Shown: positions 1 to 12,899 of the stretch, piece by piece
Position numbering within the stretch: position 1 is the stretch's first letter
Layout: each line of letters starts with the position of its first letter
Assembly (NCBI RefSeq): GCF_025698545.1
Contig: NC_068566.1
Coordinates: 46,603,192 to 46,667,191 of the forward strand
Length of the DNA: 64,000 bases
Direction of reading: 5' to 3'
Origin: Gossypium raimondii
Taxonomy: Eukaryota > Streptophyta > Magnoliopsida > Malvales > Malvaceae
The notes under the pieces: generated by a model
Seen by the model: only the letters and a program-made list of their open reading frames with translations
What the model was told of the DNA's origin: nothing
The model's database searches: none
Translations under genes and position numbers: made by a program

Positions 1-2185
1 ATTTCATTTAATATTATTTAGTAAAAACATTTATCAAATACTAATTAGTAACTTGATATCCATTAAAACATGTCAAATTTCAGTTTTAGTCCATTTACTA
101 CACTCAAATATGGGATTTAGTCTTCGATCTCTTTCCTTTTACAATAATATTGTTAGATAAACCAAATAGCTAATATTGATAAGTCTTTTGGTTAAAAATG
201 GCGCGTGGATTTTTTTTTCTTAAAATATCCTTCCAACACAAAGAAATTCATGACAATATGATGAATTATTAGATTTTTTAAAGAAGAAAGTTCAAGCCAG
301 TCTTCTGATTGGAATAGTTAATAGTTTTAGCTATTTGGACTTATTAAATTCCAAACATGAGCGTAATAGAGGGATTAAAATCACATTTGACCAAAAAATT
401 ATAAATTATAACAAAATTTTTATTTATTTTACAAGATAAGTAAAATTTTTAGGCATTCTCGTCGATTAAATTCCATGGATACATAGCCATCAAATCTCTA
501 GCTTGGTCCCATAGCATATAGGCCAAAGATGTACTCTAATTTGCAGGTGATTGAGCCACATAATCGTGAAATTAATTAGGGGATGAAATTGAAATTGTTT
601 TCGAAATGCCAATCATTCCAAATTCCACTAATCTCTTTACCCTTTATTTGTTCTAATTTCTTAATCTTATAATTATTGTCATAATTGGTATTATAATCCT
701 GAAGGGACATATAAACCAAAATGAAATCATTGTCTATTTACATAAAATACACCAAGAATAATCTTTTTTAAACAATATATTAAGGATATTTTGTCAAGGT
801 TAATTATATTATTATTTACAATAAGAATATTTTTAGATGATAATTAATTCCTTATCATTACTAAATGTAAAATTATAACTTATTTAACATAATAAAATTG
901 CATAATTTAAAAGCAAAATTCATAAATTATATTTAATTTATAGATTAGTGAGCAATTGCTTTAATATTTGCTAGAAAGAGCCACAAGCCACTGAAAAAAG
1001 ACATGAAAATTGCAGTAATTATTAGCCATCTCCATCACGCCTTGAGCAACAAATCAACAAATGATGCGTGCATGTGTTTTTGTGCATGAATAGTTGACCT
1101 TTGATTATCCAAACTCTTTTCTTTTTAACTTTTTAAAAATCTTGTTTGAGGATAGATTCGAAATATGAGAGGATTTTGATAAAAGTATTGAGTTATAAAT
1201 TTGTTTAAAGTAGGCTAGCTTAAGCTCAAGATATTATATATATCAATATTCCGTTTAATAAATTATCATATATGTATGATCTGCGGATCAATCCATAATT
1301 TTAAGATATGGTCAATACCTTTGACTAATAAACCAAATAATGAGATTCAAAAAATATATTCAACATTACTAATTAATAAAATTTTCAAAATTTAAAATTT
1401 TTCATGGGATTCTTTAAAATGAACTAATATATTGTTTATAACAATTCATTAAATATAATAATATATTGATCTAGCCGGTTGAGTTTTAAATTAGTAGGCA
1501 CCATCATTGTTATCGTGTAGGAAGATAGAAATCCGAGTGCGCTTAAATACATTTTATCCTTCTATTTAAGGATTAATTAAGGGTTTGGAATTACTAAAAC
1601 AAATTACATGACTAATTTCTTATCACTAATTGTGGACATTTAACACCATGCAGGTAGATGATTATATAAATTTAATAATGGCTAATAAGCAAGCTTTTTC
1701 ACAAGACATAAAATTAGGGAAAGGCAAGTTGTAGATTATTTTAATTAGCTTGAATTAATATAAAATAATGGATCAACGGTTATGCCATAATGTGAAATTG
1801 TAAGTAGTGGCATCAATAGTTTTAGCAATAAGTGTGGATATTAGGAAGGAAGCATGAATTAAGTCATTCTAATTATATCAATTATAATAACTTATTTTTA
1901 GAATCATCTCCACTTTAAAGAAAAACCCATCATTTTATTTTATAATTAAATCGTTTGGTAAGAAAATGAAAAGGAAAAAAAATTAAACTTTTAATCTAAT
2001 TGTTTAATCTAAAAAATAGTGCATATTATTATGAATTTCATTCATTAGGTTTTATAGTGTGTGTTTTCTTCCCATTTGTTTACCAATTAGAGCATGATGT
2101 TTTATCTTACGTCAGTCTTATAACAAGTTTAGTGTATATTAATGTAACGAGTTAATCGAACATTTAAGAATGGGGAGGAACAAGT
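1..2185. other. A+T-rich intergenic DNA
   Basis: No open reading frame of useful length, RNA gene or clear repeat boundary was recognised. The stretch is very A+T rich with scattered homopolymers. Nothing supports a gene here. Confidence 0.6.
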
Positions 2186-2405
2186 AAGGGCATCGACTCT
2201 CAAAAATTGGAAAATTTTATTTTTTACCCTTTAAAATATATAATATTATAAATTTGTAATGATAAAATTCATTTTGAGATTTTAATTTAATCTTTTAAAA
2301 ATTATAATAATATTAGCTAATTTAATGGTAAAATTACGTTTTAACTCTTATAAAAAATTTAACTTAATTCCGCCCAAAATAAAATTTCGGCTTTGCCCTA
2401 TGGGC
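2186..2405 (-). repeat. Dispersed non-coding repeat, family 2 (copy 1)
   Basis: This tract reads, in reverse orientation, like the copies near 49580, 50413 and 56130. All share a run of A+T-rich phrases in the same order, including a tract read as 'no colour' spacer around TTTTATCATTTT and a C-rich end. It has no coding capacity. The repetition within one window marks it as a high-copy dispersed element. The exact ends are uncertain. Confidence 0.5.
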
Positions 2406-2525
2406 ACTTACTTATAAATTAGGAAAAGTCTTAAAAACAATTGCTTTTAAAAAGTAAAAAGTATTGCTCGGAGAGTGTTATTATCTTTTTATATTTATTA
2501 AAATCCATAAAAAATAATAATTTAA

Positions 2526-2673
2526 GGGTGAGTTTGGATAGGCGATGGAGTGCCGTGCGGTACATTTAGTTACTTTTCGTCTTACCCTACAATATCGTTA
2601 CAATATTTAATCTCATTGTCACCGCTATTTTTATGCTAACCGCAAGTAAACACACCGCCCATTAAACCCACCC
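2526..2673. mobile_element. Small MITE, PIF/Harbinger (Tourist)-like
   Basis: This 148-bp element starts GGGTGAGTTTGGAT and ends with the near-complement (AAACCCACCC), giving imperfect terminal inverted repeats of about 22 bp. It is flanked on both sides by TAA (2523-2525 and 2674-2676), the three-base target duplication typical of PIF/Harbinger MITEs. It is more G+C rich than its surroundings and cannot encode a transposase. Terminal repeats and target duplication are seen directly; the superfamily follows from the TAA duplication. Confidence 0.75.
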
Positions 2674-2689
2674 TAAGTCCATTTAAAAA

Positions 2690-3060
2690 AAAACCCCTTA
2701 TGTGTGGAATTTGAACCTTGACATCAAAACTAACTAAATTCAAAATTATAAAAACTTGAGTAATTATTCGTTTGTTGATAAAAACTTTAATTTGTACAAC
2801 TTGAATCCAAATTAAGAATAACTTAAACTCAAAATGACATAATCCAAAAAGACCAAAAATTATTTGAACACCATATAATCTAATTTAAAAAATCAACTGA
2901 CAAACCCGAATGACCCAAACTCAAGATAACTAAACTAAATTAACCCGAACTAAAACAACATAATCTCAAAACTAATTCAAATCCAGAAAATCAAATTCCG
3001 AAATAACCCAAAAATTTTAAATCTTAAAATCACCTAACCCAAATTTACCCTATTCAAAAC
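2690..3060. repeat. Degenerate AACCC-rich low-complexity tract
   Basis: About 370 bp is built of irregular repeats of short phrases such as AACCCGAA, CAAACTCAA and AATTCAAA. Similar tracts occur at about 38770-38870, 51600-51960 and 53450-53980. No regular period is visible and there is no open reading frame. It looks like decayed simple sequence. Confidence 0.4.
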
Positions 3061-4398
3061 CAATGGATGTCTCCACCAACAGTTCTATAATGGTGAGCTC
3101 TTAATGACTTGTGTTTTACCCTACCAGCCAAACAAGAACAAGAAGATTGAGTCATAAAATTTCTGTCTTTGCAATAGAAAAAAATCCAGGTAACATATCA
3201 AAAGGGAAAAGACCCTAACTGTTACTGACGAGTAGGGCTACAAATTTTCTTTTGGGCAACAAAGAGAAATATTCCCACGTGCTTCATATGTTAAGGTTTT
3301 TTGTTTTCCAACATTGTAATCATGGTTTCCATATTTAGTCTACCTTGCCATTATTAGATCAATATATTTATATTGATTTAATGTCCATCATTTTTTTCAT
3401 CTAAATTAAGTTTTCGATTTTGTTATAGCGGAATTTCGAGAAATTCTTTTAAATGAATGGTTGTGGTTAAAAGATAAAAATAAAGATGTTGTAGCCGTTC
3501 GTTCAAATAATGTTTGAAATTAAGAAATTGTCTTGATGATCTGAAATCATTAAATCGATTATCGAATACGTTATTTTTTTGGAAATTATTCTTCTTTAGT
3601 GTTGAAAACGATTGAATTGATAAAATGTAAACTTATGTTTCTCAATATAATTTCTATGTGACATGGAATTTCACTATAATAAAATCTTTAAATAGAAAGG
3701 AAATAAAATCTTTAAATAGATATGGTTGTTTGTAGGAGAATAAAGAATAGGGAAAGAGACTAGCAAAATATAAATCCCAAAATTCTTTTGAATAATAATG
3801 TATTGGTAAAACATTAATTCTTCAAGTTTGATGTTGAATACAGTTGAAATTTATATATTATTGTTTTTTTTGTATGTATCAAACTTATGGCCTACTTGAT
3901 GTGTATATTTGCATAAGCTTTACTCCATGTCATTTGTTGGTACATACATATATAAATATTCTAGGAATGTGTTGGTCCAAACACAAATCCCGAAGCTAGC
4001 TAGCTAGCTGGGAGCTACCACCACCTTCAATGGCTTCCTAAAGATGTATATTAACATGCAGTACTGTTATTAGAGTTTAAGAACATAGAATTATGGTTTT
4101 AGTGCCTATAATATTACATTAATTTGGTGATTAAATCCTTATATTTCAATTTCATCATTTTACTAGTAGTGATGTTGTATCTTAATCCAAATCACTAAAA
4201 GTTCTGTTAATTGATTGATGTAATTTTGTTTAAAATCCAAATCATAAGATTAAGCTGAAAATTTTTCAAAGAAAAAGAATTTTAATGAAAAATGACTATT
4301 TTGAAAACTCTATTTTTGCTTTTAAATGGCATAGGAAATTTCAGGTTTCGAGTAAAAAAATTCTACGTCACATTAGTTGACTAACGAAATTTTTTAAG
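3061..4398. other. Intergenic DNA without recognised features
   Basis: No gene or repeat with definable ends was seen. A short TAGC tetranucleotide run lies near 3996-4008. The rest is A+T-rich unique-looking sequence. Confidence 0.5.
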
Positions 4399-4739
4399 GT
4401 TAAAGTATGTTAAGTTTTTGTACTCTTCGTACATTTGAAACTTAGTCCGTCTACTTCTATTTCCATGAATTTAGTCTCCCTACTTTTTCAAATTCAGAAA
4501 TGCAACTTCAATTGTTAACACCATGAAAATTCTTCAATTAAAATCCAGTCTATTACAACAATATTTATTTTTTTGTATAGTTACCAAACAGTATCTGTTT
4601 ATTTCAAAATGTCATAGTCTTGAACAATTGAATTTGAATTTTTAAATCTAAAAAAAAGAGACAAAATTAATGAAAATAAGAGTAAGGCGACAAAATTCTA
4701 AATATACAAAATGTACAGATACTTGAAGCATATTTTAAC
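4399..4739. repeat. Fold-back MITE-like element
   Basis: The left part (from GTTAAAGTATG) is matched in inverted orientation by the right part (ending GCATATTTTAAC). The complementary arms of about 115-120 bp carry many mismatches around a short centre. It has no coding capacity. Flanking target duplications were not clear, so the ends are approximate. Confidence 0.5.
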
Positions 4740-5554
4740 TATTTTTAACGATATTAATAACTAGGCCGAAGCATGATATTAATAATAGAAAGATCAAATT
4801 ATATCAACAACTGGTTGGAAAAAGGATAATATTTTCCTAAATATCATTTTCGATTTGAGCATTATTAGGTTTAAAATGTTTCACCGAGTTAAAGAAAGAA
4901 AGAAAAAGTAGAGAATTGGATGGGGTTTCGTGACATAACTCCTTAACTAAAAAGGGGATGAATCTTCACTACCAAAGTAAAAAAACAAATGTGGAAATAA
5001 TGCGAGAAAGAAAAGGGTGTTAATGTCGTGGAATAGAAGTTTAGAGAGCAAATGGACAAGGAATAAGGGCAATGGAAAAGCCTTTTGCCGAATTCAATTA
5101 GGTCCTTTTCGAGAAGTTTTGCCCCTTTGGTCATTTCCTTTGGTTAAAACGTGGGGAACCAAAACAATTATGAGTTTACATCGGCAATGATTGTAGATCA
5201 AACCCCACCACTTGCTTTTCCATTAGCTTTTCTATTTTACTCCTTTTCCCCATTTTAGTGTTTCATTTATTTGCAAAGCAACAAAATTTAGTAACATGTA
5301 TATAAAATTAATATATGCAACAACAAACATCTATAGAAAATACAAATGACCTAACAAAGAAAAAAGCCAGTTCTTTTTGTTTATTTATTACTATATATTC
5401 TCTTTTTACATCAGAAAATGTCTCTCTTATTAGTATATATTTTTTTATTTTGACCAATTCTTGAGTCACCCTTTTGTGTTGCTTTTGTGATCATCAAAGC
5501 TACCAAACAACTTTAGTTAAATAACGATTGTTTTTCCCTATATAGTGTAGCTTA

Positions 5555-6045
5555 ATATGAGTTTTGATAATTAATTTGTCATATCTATGTTTTTTTCAAT
5601 GTTATATTCGTATTTGGTAAAAGTTATATATTTTGGCACATGTGGTAATAGTTTTAGGATTGAATTGAAAAAATTGATTTCCTAATATTATTATTAGGTT
5701 TGAATTTTTTCTTATTTTTAATAAATAAAATTAGTGTTAATGGTGGAATTTGTTAAATATAGTTTGATAGGTGTGCTTTTTGGGGTTTAGAGTTGATTTA
5801 GAGAAAGTCAATTGCTAAAAGTATTAATTAATTATGAATTTTCGTCAAATCAATTTTAAAACTCAAATTAAATTTTAAAAATTAACGGTGTTACCTTCAA
5901 ATACCAAAATGTATAACTTTTACTAAACACAAGTACATACCACATTGAATAAACATAAATGTCACATTAAAAAATCAAATTGAATACCAAATAATATATT
6001 AAACCTAATACATTATTAATTAACTCTCTATACAAATTTTTTGAT
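5555..6045. repeat. Fold-back repeat, family 5 (copy 1)
   Basis: A left arm containing GTAAAAGTTATATATTTTGG is matched in inverted orientation by a right arm containing CCAAAATGTATAACTTTTAC. The spacer is A+T rich. A related structure lies at about 42345-42785 upstream of the trehalose-phosphatase gene. Non-coding; ends approximate. Confidence 0.45.
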
Positions 6046-6739
6046 AGGCAACCTTATATAAAATTATAAAATTTGTTCAATAAAACCTTAAACCCAAAGA
6101 ATGTATTAGTTTGATATGAAAACTTTTCATGCAATACCAAAGTTTTCTTTTTGGTACAATGAAATCCATATAATAGATGATAACAGGCATTAGAGGGTCG
6201 AATGGCACAACGCCAAGCAAGAAAAAGGGGTGGGTCCAAGGATGAAACTTGGATAATGTTCAAGACTTTTGCTTCACTTCTATACTTTCGTCTCAACAAA
6301 AACAACTCAAAAGGACCAAAAAATAAATATACACACACAAAAAAAGAAAGATTTTATAATTTTAATGTAATCCCTCAACCCTAGGCGATGCCTCAGAGCA
6401 TGGATAAACCATACGTTTATATTACTTATCGGCAAGCATAAACAATAAAGCTGAAAATAACCAACGAAAATTATTTTTAAAAAGAAAAAAAAAAGGGTTA
6501 ATCTTTAAAAGAGAAAAGATGGTAAAAGTGGACCCCAAAAGGAGATAACGGGGTGGGACCCACAGCACTTGAAAGAGCCAGCCTGCAAACCAAAATGGTG
6601 AGCCTAATGATCGTGGGGCTCAACCACGCCGGACCATTAGCCGCCACGTCCCTGAGCCCCGACATGTTGTTCTCGTTTTGTGGGTTCCACTCTACTATTT
6701 ATGGAAGAAGAGTTTCTATTTAGTATATTGTAAAACGGG

Positions 6740-7090
6740 GTGGATATTTTTATATTATAAGTTGGATTTTATTTTATTTTTTTATTAAGATATAAATTAA
6801 TTTGTATATGTTATATTAAAGAGTAGGTTGATTTTTTTGTTAAAATTTTATTAATTTTTATTGTTAAAAATTAATTTATATATGTTAGCATAAAGTACAT
6901 ATAACACGCATGTAATTGTCTAGTTATTCCATCAACCACACCTAATTTTAACAATAGAAATGGACGTAAGTTTTAACAGAGTGATAAATTTACTTTTTGA
7001 TCTAACTTACATGAACTAATTTACCATTTTTTAATAAAGAGAAAAAAAATAATTTGACTCTTAATATAAGGGCTTCCATGATGCTTTTAA
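6740..7090. repeat. Fold-back repeat, family 1 (copy A)
   Basis: This is one of five related copies in the window (also 15035-15360, 38508-38768, 47020-47343, 56784-57193). The right half contains TTTTTGATCTAA, an ACTAATTT phrase, then CTCTTAATATAAGGGCTTCCATG. The left half carries the same phrases inverted. All copies are non-coding and about 260-410 bp long. Family membership is clear from shared phrase order; the superfamily is not. Confidence 0.6.
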
Positions 7091-9600
7091 CATTTTCGGT
7101 TTAATCCATTAAATCATAAGCTTTGTGTTTCAATTTTTGTTTTTTTCCTTAGTTTATAATATTATATAAATGCTGGATAAATACAATATTATTAAAAAGA
7201 TAATCACGAACCGTAAAATAAAAAAATATTATTTTAATATTTTTATACATTTTAACTTACTTTTAACCTCCCAAACATATGATTGATAATACATATATTA
7301 TAACACCATTATGCACCTAAATTTATTTAAACATAAAACTTATAAAAATCTATAAAATATTAATGTTAATTGAACTAATATTAAATAAATTATTTATTTA
7401 ATTAAACAAATAAGTAAAATAAAAAATATTTCTTTCCTTAAATATCCTGTTCTGCATCTCGGCTTTTATCTGGCTCAGACTTAGAAATGAGCCGAGTGAA
7501 TTTCTTGTATTTATTTATTTATTTTATATGAATAAAAAAAGATATTATTTTAAGAGGTCTTTAATTTGGAGAAGTGTCACTATCTGACATGTATTGAGTC
7601 GGTTCGTGGGGTCAGCTCGTGAAAGCTTGGTAAATTTAATTAAAGATAAAATAAAATGGTCAATGGACGAATCAAAAAATGACACATCATAAATAATTTT
7701 ATATATCATTAATTAAGTTAAGTAGATAGAATTAAATATTGCTGACCAAACCAATCGGGGGGAAGGCTCACATCGCGTGCAAATTTGCTGGTCACCACTT
7801 TTTACAATCTATATTTTATATTACCCTAACCTTAAAAAGGCTTTTCTCAGATGTATTATTTTCATATCATTAAAATATTTGCACTTTTTATTATTATTAT
7901 TTTTCATTTGTTTTGGGTTTAAGCTTTTGTTTGTTCTGGAATAATTTTTTTAATTTATAATATTGCATGTGAAAGAAAATAACATCTTTGTATACATTGT
8001 ATGTCACCTTGACCACACTAATTAATTTCCCCATTAGGGACTTTGTAAAGAATTTAGTAAAATGGTTCCATTACTAAAATAAAATTAAAATTTCAAGTTC
8101 GAGTTCGAGTTCAAGTCATTAAATTATATAGTTTAGATGCTATGTGAATTTGTTTTGATTTCGGTTTAGATATATTTCGATTATGAATATGAGTATATAT
8201 TATAATATTGAGTATAATTATTCAGATTATATCATGCATTTATAATTGTAATCGGAAGTTTTATTTTAATTGATTTTATATTATATATATATATATATAT
8301 ACTTGGAGGCAGCCATTAAGGAAGAGCATGTGAGATCATATTGAATAAGGGTAAGGGTAATATATTCCGGTTATTATTAGGAATCTGATGGTGCTCACCA
8401 CGCGGTGAACAACAAAGATAAGATTACCAAAATAAAAAAAGAATTGAATTTCTCACTTAGTAATGTGAATTTTTTTTTAAGAAGAAAATCTCCTCCACCC
8501 CATAATTACAATGTCTATTACTAGTCCTTCTCCTATGGATAAATAAAAGGATAATACGTTTCAGCATACTCAAATCCATGACTTCTTATATTAGTAATAA
8601 TACTCATGCCCACCGATTTAAGATTCTTATTAAATTGGTGTCACTCAATAATCGAGTTATCAATTTAGTTTTTAATAAATTAAGAATTAAATATTTATAT
8701 AATTTTTTATATTTTTATATAAAATTTATAAAACACATGCATGAAAGGATTCAAATCCACAACATTATCTTTTACCATTTTAGCTAAAGTACTATTATTT
8801 TTATTAACATTTTATATATCTATTACATAAATTTTTCACTCAAATCATAGATGCATTACAATTTAGTATATATAATAAATTTAGAGTTAAATTGAATTTT
8901 AAAAAAATAATTGTACTTTAAATTTTTTATAAAACTTAAACTATTATCTTCCTTAAAATGTTCAATTATTTACCACTTAATCTAATAAACGTTAATACCC
9001 TTTCATCATATATTTAGAGAAAATATACAAAAAAAAATGAAAGCAACCCTTTTGAGCTGCCCGTTTAATCTTCACCATTGGATTATATGATCATATATCA
9101 TTCTTCTTAATTAATTTTTTTTTCTCTCTTGTTAATAAAAAATGAAATTTAAAGACCAAATTATACACTCATTTAGTCTTTATCAGTAGCTGGTGGGTGG
9201 CAATGGAAGTTGACACCTCTCTCTCTCTTTCTTTTGTAATTGAAATAAGCAGCCTCCTTTATCTTTCACCCCCTCAAAGCTTTTCCAGCAATCAAGCTCC
9301 ATTTTCTCACTTTTTTTTTAAGAAAAAAAGGGTATACACAAAGAGAGAGAGAAAAAGAATGTTTGAGAGGGGTAGATTATTAGGGCATGTGTATATGTAT
9401 ATATGTATGTAATAGGTTAATGAGTTTCCATTTTCCTTTTCTCTTATTTAACCCTATCTTCTTTCTCTTTTCCCATTCCTCACCACCTTCCATTGGGATC
9501 GGTTTATTTGACCTTCTTTTCCCCTTTAAACAACTAGTGGACAAAGGGGTGGTCGTGGAAGAAAGGAAAAGTCTTTAAAGTTTTGAAGTTCAATTCCCAA
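7091..9600. other. Intergenic DNA upstream of the NAC gene
   Basis: No convincing gene was found. An (AT)n microsatellite of about 20 bp lies at 8281-8301. The last few hundred bases (9190-9600) become C+T rich, as expected of a distal plant promoter. Confidence 0.5.
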
Positions 9601-9610
9601 GAGAGTGTTT

Positions 9611-9620
9611 ATATATATAA
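9611..9620 (+). promoter_or_regulatory. Probable TATA box of the NAC gene
   Basis: ATATATATAA lies just upstream of a pyrimidine-rich stretch (9625-9690) typical of plant transcription starts and 5' leaders. It is 1.2 kb from the start codon, but a probable 5'-UTR intron (9821-10806) accounts for most of that distance. Confidence 0.5.
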
Positions 9621-9820
9621 CTTTTCATTACACCCACCTTTCTTGTTCCATTTTCTTTCTTCCTCCCTGTGTTTTTCTTTTTTTGTCTGGTTCGAGTATC
9701 TTTGTCTTTAAAAGCAACAAATAAAAAGTTTCTTAGCTTTAACACACACAAACACAACGTTGGTTTTCAATCAGATCTCTCTGAGGATTATCAAAGAGTT
9801 ATCAAGCTGTGTTCTATCGT

Positions 9821-10806
9821 GTGAGCTTCTCTTCATTTTTCTTTTACTTTTTTTCTGGATGATTTTCTTTTTGGAAGTGGAGGATGCTTTTGGTATACTC
9901 AAAGCAATGAATTATGAAAAAACTGTATATATATGTATGTATATGTATGATGTGTTTCAGTACTGTTTGATCAGTTTTCGAAGGATTGCTTTTTAGCTAA
10001 AGCTGGCTTCAGTTTGATCTGATATATATGTTGTGATTCCCAATATATGTTTGTTCCATGGATCCTACCTATGGTCTTTTGTGATATTTTATGTAAGGAG
10101 CTAAGGTCTTTTTTTTCTTCTTCATCATATACTTTCCCTAGGTTTTTAGATGCCTGAATTTAGATCTCATTATATATATATATATATATAGTTTCATGCA
10201 TAATTGTTCTTTCTTTTTCCTTCTAAGAAAAATCAATTCTAAAGATTTCATATAATCTTCATATATCATATGTATGTTGTAATACATATAGCATAGTAAC
10301 ATATTAACAAATGTCATTCACATTGTAATACTTTAGTATATAACTATGTGTGATGCAGTGTTTATATTTATCCCATCTTTTTTGTTAATATTTCACAAGC
10401 CCCAGTTTGCAATGTATTACATATATTGATTAAGATGAAATGTTTGTTTTACTCTATGTGTATGTATAGAGGGATATGATTTTTCTTCTTCTTCTTTTTG
10501 GTGTAGCATAGGAGCAAAGCATGAGGATTTTGTAGCCAACTTTTAGAGATATGAAGCTAAAATCACAAATGATATTAGCTTTTTCTTTTCTTTTCAATAT
10601 GAGAAAACTTGTCTTACAAGTACATCAAACTTAATCATTGTTAAACATAATTAATGAAAATCTCTTTTTGTTGATTGTTTCTCTTTTTATTTTTTGTGAC
10701 AAAACTCCTATAATTAGGGAATTTAATTACACTTCATTTCATGTATGCATTTTAATTAAGGTTCATATTTGATACATTGTTCATGTAACGTGACGTTTTA
10801 ATGTAG
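9821..10806 (+). other. Probable 5'-UTR intron of the NAC gene
   Basis: A good donor (CGT/GTGAGC at 9821) and an acceptor preceded by T-rich sequence (TTTTAATGTAG ending 10806) bracket 986 bp of T-rich, intron-like sequence. The acceptor lies 19 bp before the NAC start codon. Several ATGs within the tract would otherwise precede the real start, which also argues for removal by splicing. No transcript evidence is available. Confidence 0.45.
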
Positions 10807-10825
10807 GTCTAAATCGGTCGAGAAT

Positions 10826-12795
10826 ATGAATACTTTTTCACACGTTCCCCCAGGCTTTCGGTTCCATCCTACAGACGAAGAGCTCGTTAATTATTACCTG
10901 AGAAAAAAGATTGCTTCGAAAAAGATAGACCTAGATGTGATCAAAGATGTTGATCTTTATAAAATTGAACCATGGGATCTTCAAGGTAGCAACATTCCAT
11001 TTTTTTTTAGCTTCTTAAATACATTTGAAAGAACATTGAGATTGATTGTTTTTGTCTTGGTTTTGGGGTTATGTATAGAATTGTGCAGAATAGGAAGTGA
11101 GGAGCAAAATGAATGGTACTTTTTTAGCCACAAAGACAAGAAGTATCCCACAGGGACTCGAACTAATAGGGCAACAAAAGCTGGGTTTTGGAAAGCAACG
11201 GGAAGGGACAAACCTATATACTCGAGGCTTAGTCTTATTGGGATGAGGAAAACCCTAGTGTTCTATAAAGGAAGAGCTCCTAATGGACAAAAATCAGATT
11301 GGATCATGCATGAGTATCGACTTGAAACTAATGAAAATGGTACTCCTCAGGTAAGTATATATGTTCGAATTCGGTCTAACTTGGAAATGGGAGTTTTAAA
11401 TTTCGTCTGTGTATATAATTGTTTGAATTTTGTCCGACCTGGAACATGAGTTTCAAATTTTGTCTAATTTTTTTTTTATATAATTGGCTAATTCAATCTC
11501 ATTTATACATGTTAACTTTTAAAAATATATAAGTTATTTTTATTTAATATTTACTAGTTTTATAATTTATTTTTTTAATAAAAGTTTAAACATAAATAAC
11601 TTTATTATTGTTTAATGTTTATATTATAATATTATATATTTAGTTTTATATAATATAAATTACATAATATATAAGAAAAAGAAAAATAATATATTACAAA
11701 ATAAATAAATAAGGTTAGGCTAAGCTAAGTTCCAAGTCTTGAATATTGGACCAACAAGAGTTAGGCGTATTGCACTCTTAAGAAGAGAAATCGAGTTCAA
11801 ACCTTAGAGACGACATTACTGAAAAAAACAATCACGAACCTCAAAAGGATTATATTCTATAAACCGTAAAACGGACTTGGATGGATTATATTCTATAAAC
11901 CGTAAAACGAACTTGGATGAGACGTTGGTTGAGAGTGGAACCCAAACCCAGTCCAATTTTCTTGTTAAGCTTTGTGTAACACTCCGAATATTGAAAATCT
12001 TTCATGCTTGGATAGATAATCTAACCTTTGAGGGGATCTAATATCATGTATATGTATATATGGAAATGCATGCAATCTCATTGAAGTTTTGAGTGTTATG
12101 ACTGATTTTGATATGATGTAATGCAGGAAGAAGGATGGGTGGTATGTAGGGTGTTCAAGAAACGAATGACAACAGTAAGAAAAATGGGTGAATATGAATC
12201 TTCATGTTGGTACGATGACCAAGTCTCCTTCATACAAGAACTTGAATCCCCAAGGCGAATAACTCAACCTTATGTTGCTGCAGCAGCAACAACATACCAT
12301 CATCATCACCATTTCCCTTGCAAGCAAGAGCTCGAGTTACAATACAATTTTCCACACGACCCTTTCCTTCAACTCCCTCAACTTGAAAGCCCCAAAGTCC
12401 CACAATCAACCGCACCAAGCATCAGCTGCAACTCTGTCATCCCTTACAATGGGACCAGCACATTGCAGTCCTCAACGCTCACACATGAAGAGCACTTGCA
12501 CAACTTGAACTCACTTTACAACAATAACACCATCGATCAACAACAACAAGCTGTGGATCAAGTGACCGATTGGCGAGTGCTCGATAAATTCGTTGCTTCT
12601 CAGCTTAGCCATGAAGAAGGTTCCAAGGAAAACAACTATACTACCAATGCAGCAGCAGCAGCAGCTACCAGCTATCACGTGGCTGAACAAATAAATTTGC
12701 CGACCAATGAATCAAAAAGGGCAGATATTGGTCATCATCATCAAGAATATGCTTCTACATCCACTTCAAGTTGTCAAATTGATTTGTGGAAGTGA
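10826..12795 (+). CDS. NAC transcription factor, VND (vascular-related NAC domain) type
   Basis: Exons are 10826-10985, 11079-11350 and 12127-12795; both introns are GT-AG and the frame closes to 366 aa. The NAC domain fills roughly residues 7-160: it begins [13 protein letters not shown], has the DNA-contact segment [20 protein letters not shown] and ends [13 protein letters not shown]. The first intron falls after PWDLQ, the usual NAC position. The C-terminal part has His and Gln runs, the VND-typical motif [14 protein letters not shown] (about residues 292-305) and a short IDLWK tail. VND1-6 proteins are nuclear activators that switch on secondary-wall formation and programmed death in xylem vessels. 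The closest match by eye is the VND4/5/6 branch rather than VND7. Subfamily placement is inference; membership of the NAC family is certain. Confidence 0.93.
11745..11830 (+). repeat. SINE-like fragment in NAC intron 2
   Basis: A segment with GAGTTAGGCGTATTGC (A-box-like) followed about 25 bp later by GAGTTCAAACC (B-box-like) resembles the tRNA-derived head of a plant SINE. It lies inside the second intron. No poly(A) tail or target duplication was found, so it may be chance or a fragment. Confidence 0.25.
11847..11918 (+). repeat. 36-bp tandem duplication in NAC intron 2
   Basis: Two adjacent 36-bp units (11847-11882 and 11883-11918), each beginning GGATTATATTCTATAAACCG, differ at one position. 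It is a recent-looking local duplication within the intron. Confidence 0.85.
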
Positions 12796-12893
12796 AAGCA
12801 TATTCTAGCAAAATTAGTGCATACATATACTAATTATAGGAAGCCACATTTATAAGAAGAAACAAGCCTTAAATCCAGGGTTTTTCTGTACAT

Positions 12894-12899
12894 AATAAA
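12894..12899 (+). terminator. Candidate polyadenylation signal of the NAC gene
   Basis: AATAAA lies 99 bp after the stop codon. Other A+T-rich near-upstream elements follow (AAATAAATATT near 13008). Spacing fits a plant 3' UTR. Confidence 0.4.
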
